Assembly: GCA_030694525.1 (NCBI GenBank)
Contig: JAUXYG010000115.1
Span: forward strand, 1 to 33,481
Direction: 5' to 3'
DNA: 33,481 nt
Source: Legionella sp.
Lineage (GTDB): Bacteria > Pseudomonadota > Gammaproteobacteria > Legionellales > Legionellaceae
Part shown: positions 26,010-33,481 of the stretch, one piece after another
Layout of the letters: each line of letters starts with the position of its first letter
How positions within the stretch are numbered: the first letter of the stretch is position 1
The notes under the pieces: generated by a model
Told to the model about the DNA's origin: nothing
The model's input: only the letters and a program-made list of their open reading frames with translations
Database searches by the model: none
Program-made: the position numbers and the translations under genes

Positions 26010-27023
26010 TTAAAACTGATTTAAGAAATTCAGATCATTTTCGAACATCATGCGTAAATCATCTATTCCGTAATACAGCATAGCCAATCTGTCCATGCCC
26101 ATACCAAAAGCCCATCCCTGATATTCATCTGGGGAAATGTTAACGGCTTTTAACACATTTGGGTGCACCATACCGCACCCCAATACCTCAAGCCATCCGG
26201 TAAATTTACAGGAACGACAGCCTTTTCCATTGCATTGCGTGCATTCAATATCCACTTCTGCAGATGGCTCGGTAAAAGGAAAATAGGATGGTCTAAACCG
26301 AAGGGCTAATTCTCGTCCAAAAAAATGGGCAAAGAAATCATGTAACAATCCTTTCAAACCGGCCATAGTAGCCTGTTTGTCGATTAATAAACCCTCTACC
26401 TGATGAAACATCGGCGTATGAGTTAAATCTGAATCACAACGATAAACTCTTCCCGGAGCGATGAGACGAAATGGAGGTTTACGTTGCTCCATTGTACGAA
26501 TCTGTACTGGTGATGTATGTGTTCTAAGTAACTGGCCGTCACCGAAATAAAACGTATCATGCATTGCACGGGCCGGATGGTGCCCCGGGATATTTAATGC
26601 TTCAAAATTATAAAATTCTGTTTCAATCTCTGGTCCATCAACTATGTCAAAACCTAAACGACTAAAAAACTCATTGATGCGATGTTTCACTTGAGTCACT
26701 GGATGCAGCGAACCAGATGATTTATGGCGCCCTGGAAGGGTCACGTCTATCTGCTCGGCTGATAATTTTTCAAGTAGTTGCTTTTCTTTAAGCTCAAGCA
26801 TCTTTGATTCAATCAGAGCACTAATATCTCTTTTTGCCTGATTAACCAGCTGCCCCATTTTAGGTTTTTCTTCAGCAGACAAATTAACCAGATTTTTTAA
26901 AATTTCAGTAAGTTTTCCTTTTTTACCAAGAAAATCTACTCGAATCAGTTCCAACGTTGCTACATCCTCAGCGTTTGTAATGGCTTGGGATGCGTGTTCC
27001 TGGATAGTTATAATATCCTGCAT
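26010..27023 (-). CDS. pheS: phenylalanyl-tRNA synthetase alpha subunit
   Basis: This 337-aa catalytic class II subunit has an N-terminal coiled coil (1-85), then [12 protein letters not shown] motif 1 context, [23 protein letters not shown] and the C-terminal motif 3 [19 protein letters not shown]. Compared with E. coli PheS, it carries a four-cysteine insertion at about residues 259-271 ([13 protein letters not shown]) before [16 protein letters not shown], which looks able to bind zinc. The start lies downstream of an attenuator-like hairpin. Confidence 0.97.
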   Translation of the reverse strand: MQDIITIQEHASQAITNAEDVATLELIRVDFLGKKGKLTEILKNLVNLSAEEKPKMGQLVNQAKRDISALIESKMLELKEKQLLEKLSAEQIDVTLPGRHKSSGSLHPVTQVKHRINEFFSRLGFDIVDGPEIETEFYNFEALNIPGHHPARAMHDTFYFGDGQLLRTHTSPVQIRTMEQRKPPFRLIAPGRVYRCDSDLTHTPMFHQVEGLLIDKQATMAGLKGLLHDFFAHFFGRELALRFRPSYFPFTEPSAEVDIECTQCNGKGCRSCKFTGWLEVLGCGMVHPNVLKAVNISPDEYQGWAFGMGMDRLAMLYYGIDDLRMMFENDLNFLNQF

Positions 27024-27039
27024 GTTTATACCTACAAGT

Positions 27040-27062
27040 AAAAAGGAGGCCTTAGCCTCCTT
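27040..27062 (-). terminator. attenuator-like terminator upstream of pheS
   Basis: On the minus strand AAGGAGGC/GCCTCCTT form a perfect 8-bp stem around a 4-base loop, followed by five T, 17 bases before the pheS ATG. In E. coli the same place holds the pheM attenuator. No phenylalanine-rich leader peptide is visible here; one short frame after rplT reads [14 protein letters not shown]. It may therefore be a partial terminator between rplT and pheS. Confidence 0.65.
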
Positions 27063-27153
27063 GATAATTTATTATGCAATCAATGAGTGATCGCATTGGC
27101 TTTAAGGATTCCAGTTTTTAAACCTACGAATCCCAAAACCCGTCAATAACAAA

Positions 27154-27513
27154 TTAACCTGCTAATGCAGCTTTAGCTTGTTCTGCAACTGCTGCAAAAG
27201 CTACTTTGTTATTAACTGCCATATCAGCCAGGATTTTTCTATCCAACTCGATTGATGCTTTTTTCAAACCATCAATTAAACGGCTGTATGACATTCCGCA
27301 TTCACGAGCCTGCGCATTAATACGAACGATCCACAAAGCACGGAATTGTCTTTTCTTTTGACGTCTATCACGATATGCATATTGACCCGCTTTGATAACG
27401 GCTTGCTTTGCAACACGATAGGTCCGGCTACGGGCACCGTAGTAACCTTTAGCTTGATCTAATATTTTTTTGTGACGCGCTTTCGCTGTCACACCACGTT
27501 TAACTCTTGGCAT
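27154..27513 (-). CDS. rplT: 50S ribosomal protein L20
   Basis: This 119-aa basic protein matches L20: [50 protein letters not shown] and [18 protein letters not shown]. In E. coli it also represses translation of rpmI-rplT. Shine-Dalgarno GGGGAG precedes the ATG, 14 bases after rpmI. Confidence 0.98.
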   Translation of the reverse strand: MPRVKRGVTAKARHKKILDQAKGYYGARSRTYRVAKQAVIKAGQYAYRDRRQKKRQFRALWIVRINAQARECGMSYSRLIDGLKKASIELDRKILADMAVNNKVAFAAVAEQAKAALAG

Positions 27514-27527
27514 TTCTCATTCTCCCC

Positions 27528-27728
27528 TTAACTACCGTGCAACATACGCTCTGCCAAACGCGCATCGCATGGCTTCAAAGTACTGGCACCTACGCGTAAA
27601 TGGCGTTTCTGCTTAGTAGACTTCTTGGTGAGGATATGATTCCTGTAAGCGCCACGACGTTTAATCGCGCCACTTGCTGTCTTACGGAAGCGTTTAGCTG
27701 CTCCGCGATGTGACTTTAACTTCGGCAT
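27528..27728 (-). CDS. rpmI: 50S ribosomal protein L35
   Basis: This 66-aa very basic protein begins [20 protein letters not shown] and contains [16 protein letters not shown], the L35 signature. It lies between infC and rplT as in nearly all bacteria; GGAG precedes the start. Confidence 0.98.
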   Translation of the reverse strand: MPKLKSHRGAAKRFRKTASGAIKRRGAYRNHILTKKSTKQKRHLRVGASTLKPCDARLAERMLHGS

Positions 27729-27753
27729 AACATTATACTCCGCATTTGTTCAG

Positions 27754-28290
27754 CTACTTGGTTTTTTTGGGTGATAACACCATCAGTAATTGTCTTCCTT
27801 CGCGTTTTGCATGTTGTTCAACAACTGCAAATTCATTCGTATCTTGCTGAATACGCTCAAGAATTTTCATACCGAGTTCTTGATGTGCCATTTCACGACC
27901 ACGAAAACGTAGTGTGATTTTAACCTTATCACCATGATTAAGGAAACGGATCAGGTTGCGTAGCTTGACCTGATAATCTCCATCTTCCGTCGTTGGACGG
28001 AATTTTAATTCCTTGACCTGAATTTGCTTTTGCTTTTTCTTAGCTTCAGCTTGCTTTTTACTCAGTTCAAAGAGAAACTTGCCATAATCCATAATGCGGC
28101 ATACAGGAGGTTTGGCTGTTGGGGATATTTCCACCAAATCCATGCCACCTTCTTCAGCTGCACGTAAGGCCTCTCGTGTTGATACAATCCCAGCCTGATT
28201 ACCATCGACATCAATTAAGCGTACCTCAGGTACATTGATCTGTTCGTTAATTCGTGCGCGATCATTTTCACGCTTAGTTGGTGCACTAAT
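27754..28290 (-). CDS. infC: translation initiation factor IF-3, AUU start
   Basis: This 178-aa factor binds the 30S subunit and checks start codons. The first ATG (28143) would remove the N-domain. Reading back from it gives [41 protein letters not shown], the IF-3 N-terminus, starting at ATT 28290. GGAGG (28303-28299) sits 8 bases upstream, an ideal Shine-Dalgarno. AUU initiation is the classical IF-3 autoregulation device, since IF-3 rejects its own non-canonical start. The C-domain ([17 protein letters not shown]) is intact. It begins 3 bases after the thrS stop. Confidence 0.97.
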   Translation of the reverse strand: MSAPTKRENDRARINEQINVPEVRLIDVDGNQAGIVSTREALRAAEEGGMDLVEISPTAKPPVCRIMDYGKFLFELSKKQAEAKKKQKQIQVKELKFRPTTEDGDYQVKLRNLIRFLNHGDKVKITLRFRGREMAHQELGMKILERIQQDTNEFAVVEQHAKREGRQLLMVLSPKKTK

Positions 28291-28293
28291 GGT

Positions 28294-30228
28294 TTAATCC
28301 TCCAGCTCGTTATGTTTTAGAGATCCCTTGCGGATAATTTCTTGCGTCAAGGTATCACAAATTGTATCTAATGTCATCACACCCAAATCAATTCCTTCTC
28401 GGGAACGGACTGCTACTTGCCCAGTTTCCACTTCTTTATCACCTATTACCAGTAGATAAGGAATTTTTTGCAGTGTGTGCTCACGGATTTTAAAGCCAAT
28501 TTTCTCATTTCTCAAGTCAAAATGAGTACGAATACCCTTTTTTTGTAATATTTGAGTAACTTTACTGGCATACTCATTCTGTTTTTCACTAATTGTCAGC
28601 ACAGCAGCTTGCACCGGGGATAACCACAATGGCAATTTACCGGCATAATGCTCGATTAATATACCCATAAAACGCTCAAACGAACCTAAAATAGCTCGGT
28701 GTACCATTACCGGTATTTGTTTTGTTCCATCTTCAGCAATATAACCTGCCTCCAATCGGGCTGGCATTGAAAAATCAACCTGGATAGTGCCACATTGCCA
28801 AATTCTACCCAAACAATCAGATAGAGAACATTCAATTTTCGGACCGTAGAAAGCGCCTTCACCCGGTGCATCTACCCACTGAATATTCCTGTCCTGCATT
28901 GCTTGTTTTAAAGCATTTTCCGCTTTATCCCACACTTCATCAGATCCCACTCGCTTTTCAGGTCGTAAGGCGAGACGATATTTTATTTCGCTAAAACCAA
29001 AGTCTGCATATACTGACTGGACCAACTCTAACATCATTGCTACTTCAGATTGTATTTGATCTTCAGTACAAAAAATGTGTGCATCATCTTGCACCATATT
29101 ACGAACACGCATTAAACCATGTAAGGAACCCGAGGGCTCACAGCGATGGCAGTTACCAAACTCAGAAAGCCTTAAGGGTAAGTCACGGTAACTTTTTAAG
29201 CCTTGATTGTAAACTTGCACATGGCAAGGGCAATTCATTGGTTTTACTGCGTAATGACGATTCTCAGTTTCGGTTACAAACATTTCATCACGGAAATTTT
29301 CCCAGTGCCCTGATTTTTCCCAGAGAACTTTATCTACCAACTGCGGCGTTTTAATTTCCTGATATCCGAAATCAGCAAGACGACCTCGCATGTAACGCTC
29401 CAGCTCTTGATAAATAATCCATCCATTTGGATGCCAAAATACCATTCCAGGAGCAATATCCTGAAAATGAAAGAGATTCAGAGACTTACCTAATTTACGG
29501 TGATCACGCTTCTCAGCTTCTTCAATGCGGAATAAATATTCAGCCAAAGCTTTTTTATCGCCCCAGGCAGTTCCATAAATACGTTGCAACATCTCGTTAT
29601 TAGAGTCGCCGCGCCAATATGCACCAGCGAGCTTGGTTAATTTGAATGCTTTTAAAAAACCCGTAGAGGGCACATGGGGCCCACGACATAAATCCTCAAA
29701 ATCACCCTGTTTGTAAAGAAAAAGAGTCTCATTAGCAGGAATGTCAGCAATTATTTTTGCTTTATATTCTTCACCTAAACTTCTAAAATAAAGGATTGCC
29801 TCATCACGAGGTAGCTCGCGACGTGTAACGGGCAAATTCGCCTTAACCAGTTCTTCCATTTTATTCTGGATAAGTTGTAAATCTTCTGGAGTGAAGGGAC
29901 GCTCAAAAGCAAAATCATAATAAAATCCATCTTCAATAACAGGTCCAATAGTAACTTGCGCTTTAGGAAATAGAATTTTTACCGCCTGAGCTAATAGATG
30001 AGCGGCAGAGTGGCGGATCACTTCTAAACTGTCTTCCTGTTTTTCAGTGATAATAACTAATGAACAATCGCCTTCGATAAGGAAGCTCGTATCTTTTAAA
30101 AGCCCCTCTACACGACCAGCGATTGCAGCCTTAGCCAAACCAGGACTGATACTATGTGCTACATCATAGACAGTTACAGGAACTTCAAAATGTTTCACAC
30201 TTCCGTCGGGTAATTTAATATTTGGCAT
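28294..30228 (-). CDS. thrS: threonyl-tRNA synthetase
   Basis: This 644-aa class II synthetase has a TGS domain (1-60, [15 protein letters not shown]), an editing domain with [11 protein letters not shown] (about 73-83), and the catalytic core with [15 protein letters not shown] (zinc Cys) and [23 protein letters not shown]. The C-terminal anticodon domain carries the [14 protein letters not shown] motif. The length matches E. coli ThrS (642). First protein gene of the thrS-infC-rpmI-rplT-pheST-ihfA group. Confidence 0.98.
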   Translation of the reverse strand: MPNIKLPDGSVKHFEVPVTVYDVAHSISPGLAKAAIAGRVEGLLKDTSFLIEGDCSLVIITEKQEDSLEVIRHSAAHLLAQAVKILFPKAQVTIGPVIEDGFYYDFAFERPFTPEDLQLIQNKMEELVKANLPVTRRELPRDEAILYFRSLGEEYKAKIIADIPANETLFLYKQGDFEDLCRGPHVPSTGFLKAFKLTKLAGAYWRGDSNNEMLQRIYGTAWGDKKALAEYLFRIEEAEKRDHRKLGKSLNLFHFQDIAPGMVFWHPNGWIIYQELERYMRGRLADFGYQEIKTPQLVDKVLWEKSGHWENFRDEMFVTETENRHYAVKPMNCPCHVQVYNQGLKSYRDLPLRLSEFGNCHRCEPSGSLHGLMRVRNMVQDDAHIFCTEDQIQSEVAMMLELVQSVYADFGFSEIKYRLALRPEKRVGSDEVWDKAENALKQAMQDRNIQWVDAPGEGAFYGPKIECSLSDCLGRIWQCGTIQVDFSMPARLEAGYIAEDGTKQIPVMVHRAILGSFERFMGILIEHYAGKLPLWLSPVQAAVLTISEKQNEYASKVTQILQKKGIRTHFDLRNEKIGFKIREHTLQKIPYLLVIGDKEVETGQVAVRSREGIDLGVMTLDTICDTLTQEIIRKGSLKHNELED

Positions 30229-30266
30229 AATTCTATCCGTTGTTTCTGTCCATCAAGTCACACTTC

Positions 30267-30294
30267 AAAAAAAAAACCCTGCAAAGCAGGGTTT
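30267..30294 (-). terminator. intrinsic terminator between tRNA-Val and thrS
   Basis: On the minus strand a perfect 9-bp stem (AAACCCTGC/GCAGGGTTT) with a TTT loop is followed by ten T. It lies 57 bases past the tRNA-Val 3' end and 39 bases before the thrS ATG. It may end the tRNA transcript or act as a thrS leader attenuator. Confidence 0.9.
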
Positions 30295-30350
30295 AAACCA
30301 ATAGTGGATAATTGCTACGTAAGCAGACCACATATGAAATGGGGAATACA

Positions 30351-30425
30351 TGGTAGGCACGAGTGGGATCGAACCACCGACCACCACCATGTCAAGGTGG
30401 TGCTCTACCACTGAGCTACGTGCCT
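30351..30425 (-). tRNA. tRNA-Val (anticodon GAC), CCA encoded
   Basis: On the minus strand the cloverleaf reads acceptor AGGCACG/CGTGCCT, TA, D-arm GCTC-AGTGGTA-GAGC, anticodon stem CCACC/GGTGG with loop TTGACAT (GAC), a 5-base variable loop, T-arm GGTGG-TTCGATC-CCACT, discriminator A and an encoded CCA. It is 75 bases long and reads GUC/GUU valine codons. Confidence 0.96.
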
Positions 30426-30506
30426 ATAATTCGACCTGCATTCAATTGGTTGAATTATATAATAAGCATGTCTCATAAAGCAAATCATTTAGATAAATAT
30501 ATATTT

Positions 30507-30671
30507 AAAAGAAAGGCCCGAATGGAGAGGGGAACCATTCAGGCCAAGTTACGAGGTTAAACCCTGCTATGGGTATACCACTTTCCTGCTGTTGAACTTT
30601 TAGGTGATACCTGTTCCATCGTGTATCACTTGCTTCCTTGTTGGACTGTGAAACCTTTTCCTTACGTTTCG
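30507..30671 (-). ncRNA. predicted small RNA, possible CsrA-sequestering (Rsm-like)
   Basis: A consensus promoter and a strong terminator on the minus strand bound a ~165-nt RNA without a coding frame. The terminator stem pairs 30535-30545 with 30515-30525 (11 bp, one G-U) and ends in TTTCTTTT. GGA occurs four times in the 5' half (at 30661-30659, 30637-30635, 30617-30615 and 30586-30584). The second is ACAAGGAAG, close to the CsrA consensus ACARGGA. One GGA lies in the loop of a GAAAC/GTTTC hairpin (30650-30670), another in the loop of a 7-bp hairpin GTGATAC/GTATCAC (30604-30629). This is the layout of RsmY/RsmZ/CsrB RNAs. No GacA/LetA-type box is evident. That it is an sRNA is well supported; CsrA binding is inference. 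Confidence 0.75.
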
Positions 30672-30677
30672 TCAGCC

Positions 30678-30705
30678 ATTATAGTCATCTAATTTCCAAT
30701 GTCAA
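30678..30705 (-). promoter_or_regulatory. consensus sigma-70 promoter of the predicted sRNA
   Basis: On the minus strand a perfect TTGACA (30705-30700) and a perfect TATAAT (30683-30678) are 16 bases apart. The start is expected near 30671. This is the best-matching promoter noticed in the window. Confidence 0.88.
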
Positions 30706-30718
30706 CAATTAATTTCGA

Positions 30719-30739
30719 AACGAAACAAATAGTTTCGTT
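30719..30739. promoter_or_regulatory. palindromic operator candidate AACGAAAC-N5-GTTTCGTT
   Basis: Perfect 8-base half sites (30719-30726 and 30732-30739) flank a 5-base centre. The site lies between the divergent sRNA and HTH-gene promoters: 13 bases from the sRNA -35 and 12 from the HTH -35. The half-site GTTTCGT recurs at the sRNA start (30666-30672). A Cro/cI-like regulator encoded next door is the natural candidate ligand. Confidence 0.55.
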
Positions 30740-30751
30740 ATTAATGTTTAT

Positions 30752-30780
30752 TTGCACCTTTGCTTTCGCTTTGTTACACT
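30752..30780 (+). promoter_or_regulatory. candidate promoter of the HTH regulator operon
   Basis: TTGCAC (30752-30757), a 17-base spacer and TACACT (30775-30780) lie 38 bases before the HTH gene ATG. Reasonable sigma-70 match, divergent from the sRNA promoter. Confidence 0.5.
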
Positions 30781-30818
30781 AGTATTTTATTCGAATAGCA
30801 CAGGTTTCTTGCATCACT

Positions 30819-31304
30819 ATGGAAAAAGTAGACTTAACAAAACAGTTCTCTTACCGTTTACGTGATGCAATGATTTCGGCTGGTTTCAATTCACAACGCT
30901 CTCCTTCTGGAGTCTGCATTCATAAATTAGCAGAGATTACGGGTTATTCGGTGCAGATTTGTCGAAAATATTTGCGCGGAGAGGCCATCCCCGAACCGTT
31001 CAAACTGGTTGATGTTGCCGCACAGCTTAACGTATCTCCGGGTTGGTTATTATTCGGGGAGTGCCACAATAATATTGATGTTGGTCAAAATAAAGTAATG
31101 CTGACCAAAAATTTACTCCGCTATCTGTTTAGTTGTACTGCATCACTATATAATGGTGAGTTATTGGAACAGGAAGTGCCGGATTTTTTAATGGACTTGA
31201 TCAATGATATAAATCAAATCAATGCGAATGAAGAGCAATCAAAAAAAATAATAGATTTGGCAATTGCTTCTGTGAAGCACTTTAGCCACCGACATGGAAA
31301 ATAA
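30819..31304 (+). CDS. Cro/cI-like helix-turn-helix regulator (161 aa)
   Basis: The N-terminal part (about residues 10-80) reads as a Cro/cI-type HTH domain: FSYRLRDAMISAGF, then HKLAEITGYSVQICRKYLRGEAIPEP with the recognition-helix pattern, and LVDVAAQLNVSPGWLLFGE, typical of cI-like repressors. The C-terminal ~75 residues are helical and acidic, with no LexA-type protease motif. A palindrome suited to a dimer lies upstream. The gene is followed 13 bases later by a sensor-like gene, so a two-gene operon is likely. It probably controls itself and the divergent sRNA (inference). Confidence 0.8.
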   Translation: MEKVDLTKQFSYRLRDAMISAGFNSQRSPSGVCIHKLAEITGYSVQICRKYLRGEAIPEPFKLVDVAAQLNVSPGWLLFGECHNNIDVGQNKVMLTKNLLRYLFSCTASLYNGELLEQEVPDFLMDLINDINQINANEEQSKKIIDLAIASVKHFSHRHGK

Positions 31305-31317
31305 ATAAGAAGCCTGT

Positions 31318-31848
31318 ATGGAAAACAAATACAATAAGATAATACTCCACCCCCAAATCCTTGAGATTCTTTTTGCATATAAAAGCAAAGTGTCGACAGT
31401 GTTCCATGATGTAATGGGTATTCATGAGATAGATCATATCGCCATAACCCGAATTAATCAGCAAAATGAATTACTTAGCTTATCCTCCACGCCTGCGTTA
31501 GAGTTTAATTTATTCAGCAGTTCACTTTGGCTTTACGACAAAACATATGACCCTCAATGGTTCCATCAATGCTCTCAAAGTAATTGGCCCGCGTTATATC
31601 ATGAAAGTCGTTATGATGAATTATATTATCTTAAGCAAATTAAACATGGCCTCCCTGTTGGCTTATCGATTGCGACTAAAATGGATAATAATTTTGTCAT
31701 ATATTCTTTAGGTAGTAACAAAGCCTGCGACCGCACTCAGGAGATCTTCTCTAGTGAGCAGGAAGATTTTCTCAATATTGGTCAGTATTGTTCTAATTTA
31801 CTGGCTCCACTATTTGCTCAGAGTGATAATTTATCTCCTCAATTTTAG
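31318..31848 (+). CDS. hypothetical protein, resembles LuxR-type sensory domain without HTH
   Basis: This 176-aa soluble protein has no TM or signal peptide. The order IDHIAITRINQQNELLSLSS, then aromatic LWLYDKTYDPQWF, then YYLKQIKHGLPVGLSIATKMDNNFVIYSLGSN recalls the N-terminal ligand-binding (autoinducer/GAF-like) domain of LuxR-type regulators common in Legionella, but no DNA-binding domain follows. It lies 13 bases after the HTH gene. It may be a partner that modulates the regulator, or an eroded LuxR homologue. The family call is from general pattern only. Confidence 0.5.
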   Translation: MENKYNKIILHPQILEILFAYKSKVSTVFHDVMGIHEIDHIAITRINQQNELLSLSSTPALEFNLFSSSLWLYDKTYDPQWFHQCSQSNWPALYHESRYDELYYLKQIKHGLPVGLSIATKMDNNFVIYSLGSNKACDRTQEIFSSEQEDFLNIGQYCSNLLAPLFAQSDNLSPQF

Positions 31849-31948
31849 ATCATCACGTTTCATGTTTAAAAAGACCGCTTTTCTATGAAGCGAAGTTTCT
31901 CGTGGCACAAATGGCTCGAGGATTGGTTTTACAGCGAGATGAACAAAC

Positions 31949-32281
31949 TTAAAATTGATCTTTTAATTGATTTATTTGATTGACCTGCTCAGAAAGTTGA
32001 TGCGTAAACTCCTTAATTTCGGAACTATCATAAACCTCTTTAGTGGTTTCTGAATGAGCGAGAGTGACCAAAATCCCTATTCCTTCCAGGGCTTTATCAA
32101 TTTCTTCTGCAACAAGGCTTAATTTTTCGGTATAATTATTAGTTAAATCTTCAGGGTTCCAGGATAAATTTTTTAATTTAGCTTCAATTTCTGCTTTTAA
32201 ACCTCTCAATTTTTGATCCAGTTTAATAATATTTGCCCGCGCGTCACTGTCGATATTATTAATAAATGAATTCGGGTGCAT
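31949..32281 (-). CDS. hypothetical helical/coiled-coil protein (110 aa)
   Basis: A 110-aa acidic, heptad-rich protein: NIIKLDQKLRGLKAEIEAKLKNL, EKLSLVAEEIDKALEGIGILV and a C-terminal IKEFTHQLSEQVNQINQL suggest two or three long helices. No TM or signal is seen. ATG 32281 is preferred over TTG 32293 because GGAG lies 6 bases upstream. It is convergent with the sensor-like gene. I recognise no family. Confidence 0.6.
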   Translation of the reverse strand: MHPNSFINNIDSDARANIIKLDQKLRGLKAEIEAKLKNLSWNPEDLTNNYTEKLSLVAEEIDKALEGIGILVTLAHSETTKEVYDSSEIKEFTHQLSEQVNQINQLKDQF

Positions 32282-32383
32282 ATTAATCTCCAAGATACCT
32301 TATATTTATTTTAGCTTAACTCAAACATTTCGTCATTTGTTCCAATAGTGTTATCATTGTTTTTTTTAAAAACAGTGTACCTT

Positions 32384-33013
32384 ATGTTACTCCATTACCT
32401 CTTTATTATAGGAATTTGCGTTGAAGCAGTTACCGGCGCTTTAGCCGCTGGGCGAAAAAAAATGGATTTCTTTGGGGTCATGTTAATTGCCTGCATAGCC
32501 GCTTTAGGTGGCGGGACGGTACGGGACGTATTATTTAATACCTATCCTTTAACCTGGGTTGCTCATCCGGAGTATTTACTTTATACCTCTATATTTGCTT
32601 TCCTAACCATATTTATTGCGCATTCCCTAGTTAGAATTATGAAAATTTTTTTAATTCTCGATGCTCTAGGTTTGTCTGCTTTTGTAATAATAGGCACTCA
32701 AAAAGTGCTTTCGCACGGAATGTCCCCAGGGGTTGCTGTGATTAGTGGGATGCTTACAGGAATCTGCGGCGGGATGCTTCGAGATATATTATGTAATGAT
32801 ATCCCTTTGGTGTTACGTAAAGAGTTATATGCCGTAATCGCCCTTGGTGGCGCTATATTATTTATTTCACTTGATTATTTCGGCGTTCCGAATAGCCTAA
32901 ACATCATCATTACAATGCTGTGTATTTTTACTGCACGATTGATTGCCATTTTATTTCATATTCAAATACCTATATTTGATTATTCGGCAAGCTTACAAAA
33001 AAGGAGGAAATAA
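32384..33013 (+). CDS. TRIC-family (UPF0126/YicG-type) membrane channel protein
   Basis: This 209-aa protein of about seven TM helices has the internal duplication of bacterial TRIC channels. Each half starts with a TM helix and carries a Gly-rich kink: IAALGGGTVRDVLFN (about residues 38-52) and GMLTGICGGMLRDILCN (about 126-142). The family forms trimeric cation (mainly K+) channels in the inner membrane. A GTG at 32348 would add 12 residues; ATG 32384 starts the first helix and fits the usual length. Confidence 0.88.
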   Translation: MLLHYLFIIGICVEAVTGALAAGRKKMDFFGVMLIACIAALGGGTVRDVLFNTYPLTWVAHPEYLLYTSIFAFLTIFIAHSLVRIMKIFLILDALGLSAFVIIGTQKVLSHGMSPGVAVISGMLTGICGGMLRDILCNDIPLVLRKELYAVIALGGAILFISLDYFGVPNSLNIIITMLCIFTARLIAILFHIQIPIFDYSASLQKRRK

Positions 33014-33043
33014 GCTCATTTCCCCCAGGAAATAAGCTTATTT
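33008..33043. terminator. bidirectional hairpin between TRIC gene and ppiB
   Basis: Arms 33008-33023 and 33028-33043 pair over 16 positions with one mismatch around a 4-base CCCA loop. Each arm also contains an AAGCT-centred palindrome. On the minus strand a run of T follows a few bases beyond; on the plus strand only TTTTG. A shared terminator for the convergent genes is likely. Confidence 0.65.
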
Positions 33044-33050
33044 TGAGAAT

Positions 33051-33481
33051 TTATGCTTCTTTAATTTCAACAATGCTTACTTCTTCAACAGGAACATCGC
33101 CATGGCCCATACGTTGGCCTGTTTTTACTTTAGCGATTGCATCAACAACATCCATACCTTCAACCACTTCACCAAAAACACAATAACCAAACCCCTGAGT
33201 ATTATCCCCGGTGTAATTTAAAAACCCATTATCAGCCACGTTTATAAAAAATTGCGCCGTAGCTGAATGAGGATCCATGGTTCTGGCCATAGCTATAGTT
33301 CCACGCTTGTTTTGTTTGCCATTTTTTGCTTCATTTTTAACGGGTTCTTCAGTTGGTTTTTGTTCCATATTGGCATTTAGACCTCCGCCCTGGATCATAA
33401 AACCATCGATAACCCGGTGAAAAATAGTGTCATTATAAAAACCACTGCGAACGTAATTCAAAAAATTTTCCGTTGTCATAG
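33051..33481 (-). CDS. ppiB: peptidyl-prolyl cis-trans isomerase, cyclophilin B type, 5' end outside window
   Basis: The frame runs off the right edge; the internal Met at 33479 is not the start, as about 20 N-terminal residues are missing compared with E. coli PpiB. Cyclophilin active-site segments are present: [19 protein letters not shown] (catalytic Arg), [22 protein letters not shown], and [16 protein letters not shown]. The enzyme catalyses proline isomerisation in folding and, as no signal is seen in this part, is probably cytoplasmic. Confidence 0.94.
   Translation of the reverse strand, partial: MTTENFLNYVRSGFYNDTIFHRVIDGFMIQGGGLNANMEQKPTEEPVKNEAKNGKQNKRGTIAMARTMDPHSATAQFFINVADNGFLNYTGDNTQGFGYCVFGEVVEGMDVVDAIAKVKTGQRMGHGDVPVEEVSIVEIKEA

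Noticed and set aside
30363..30560. 65-codon frame across tRNA-Val and the sRNA terminator
   Set aside because: It lies antisense over a clear tRNA and a terminator hairpin, so it is a chance frame.
30706..30780. LetA/GacA activation box upstream of the sRNA
   Set aside because: Neither TGTAAG-N6-CTTACA nor a TNAGAAATTTCTNA-like palindrome is present; the existing palindrome (AACGAAAC/GTTTCGTT) is different.
1..33481. CRISPR arrays, insertion sequences, integrase or att sites
   Set aside because: No regularly spaced direct repeats, transposase or integrase frames, or tRNA-adjacent duplications were seen; the inverted repeats found are short extragenic palindromes.

Overview
The window is chromosomal DNA of a Legionella species, most likely not L. 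pneumophila itself. The main evidence is the Dot/Icm type IVB secretion block icmV-dotA facing icmW-icmX, which is diagnostic for Legionellales. Around it lie AT-rich gammaproteobacterial housekeeping operons in their usual gene order. No phage, integrase, insertion sequence or CRISPR array is visible. Region 1 (1-1880): a SURF1-type cytochrome oxidase assembly gene cut by the left edge, a DUF2909 twin-TM protein, an unrecognised 52-aa membrane protein, and a DsbB-type protein whose second cysteine pair sits in a C-terminal tail. Region 2 (1889-7345): dotA and icmV on the minus strand and icmW and icmX on the plus strand, expressed from a shared 103-bp divergent region. These encode the polytopic DotA, the inner-membrane IcmV, the soluble adaptor IcmW and the exported IcmX of the effector secretion machine. 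Region 3 (7346-10762): a pair of inverted REP-like hairpins, a P1B-type ATPase homologue with several normally invariant catalytic residues changed, a second long palindromic repeat, and a 690-bp gene-poor gap. Region 4 (10763-19066, all minus strand): nnr-tsaE-ami-mutL-miaA in the classical enterobacterial order but without hfq, followed by a zf-CHCC zinc-finger protein and a GT9 glycosyltransferase; sspA-sspB lies upstream. Region 5 (19235-23280): rplM-rpsI, an intrinsic terminator, then the cytochrome bc1 genes petA-petB-petC; upstream is a thioredoxin-like [2Fe-2S] ferredoxin. Region 6 (23285-30425): the translation operon thrS-infC-rpmI-rplT-pheS-pheT-ihfA, with infC starting at AUU, preceded by tRNA-Val(GAC). 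Region 7 (30426-33481): a strongly predicted small RNA with a consensus sigma-70 promoter, four GGA motifs and an intrinsic terminator. It is divergent from a two-gene regulator cluster (a Cro/cI-like HTH protein and an orphan sensor-like protein), with a palindromic operator between the promoters. Then come a small coiled-coil protein, a TRIC-family membrane protein and a cyclophilin cut by the right edge. The most unusual items are the predicted Rsm/CsrA-sponge-like RNA with its putative regulator, the catalytically divergent P-type ATPase beside icmX, the covarying REP pair, and the DsbB cysteine relocation.
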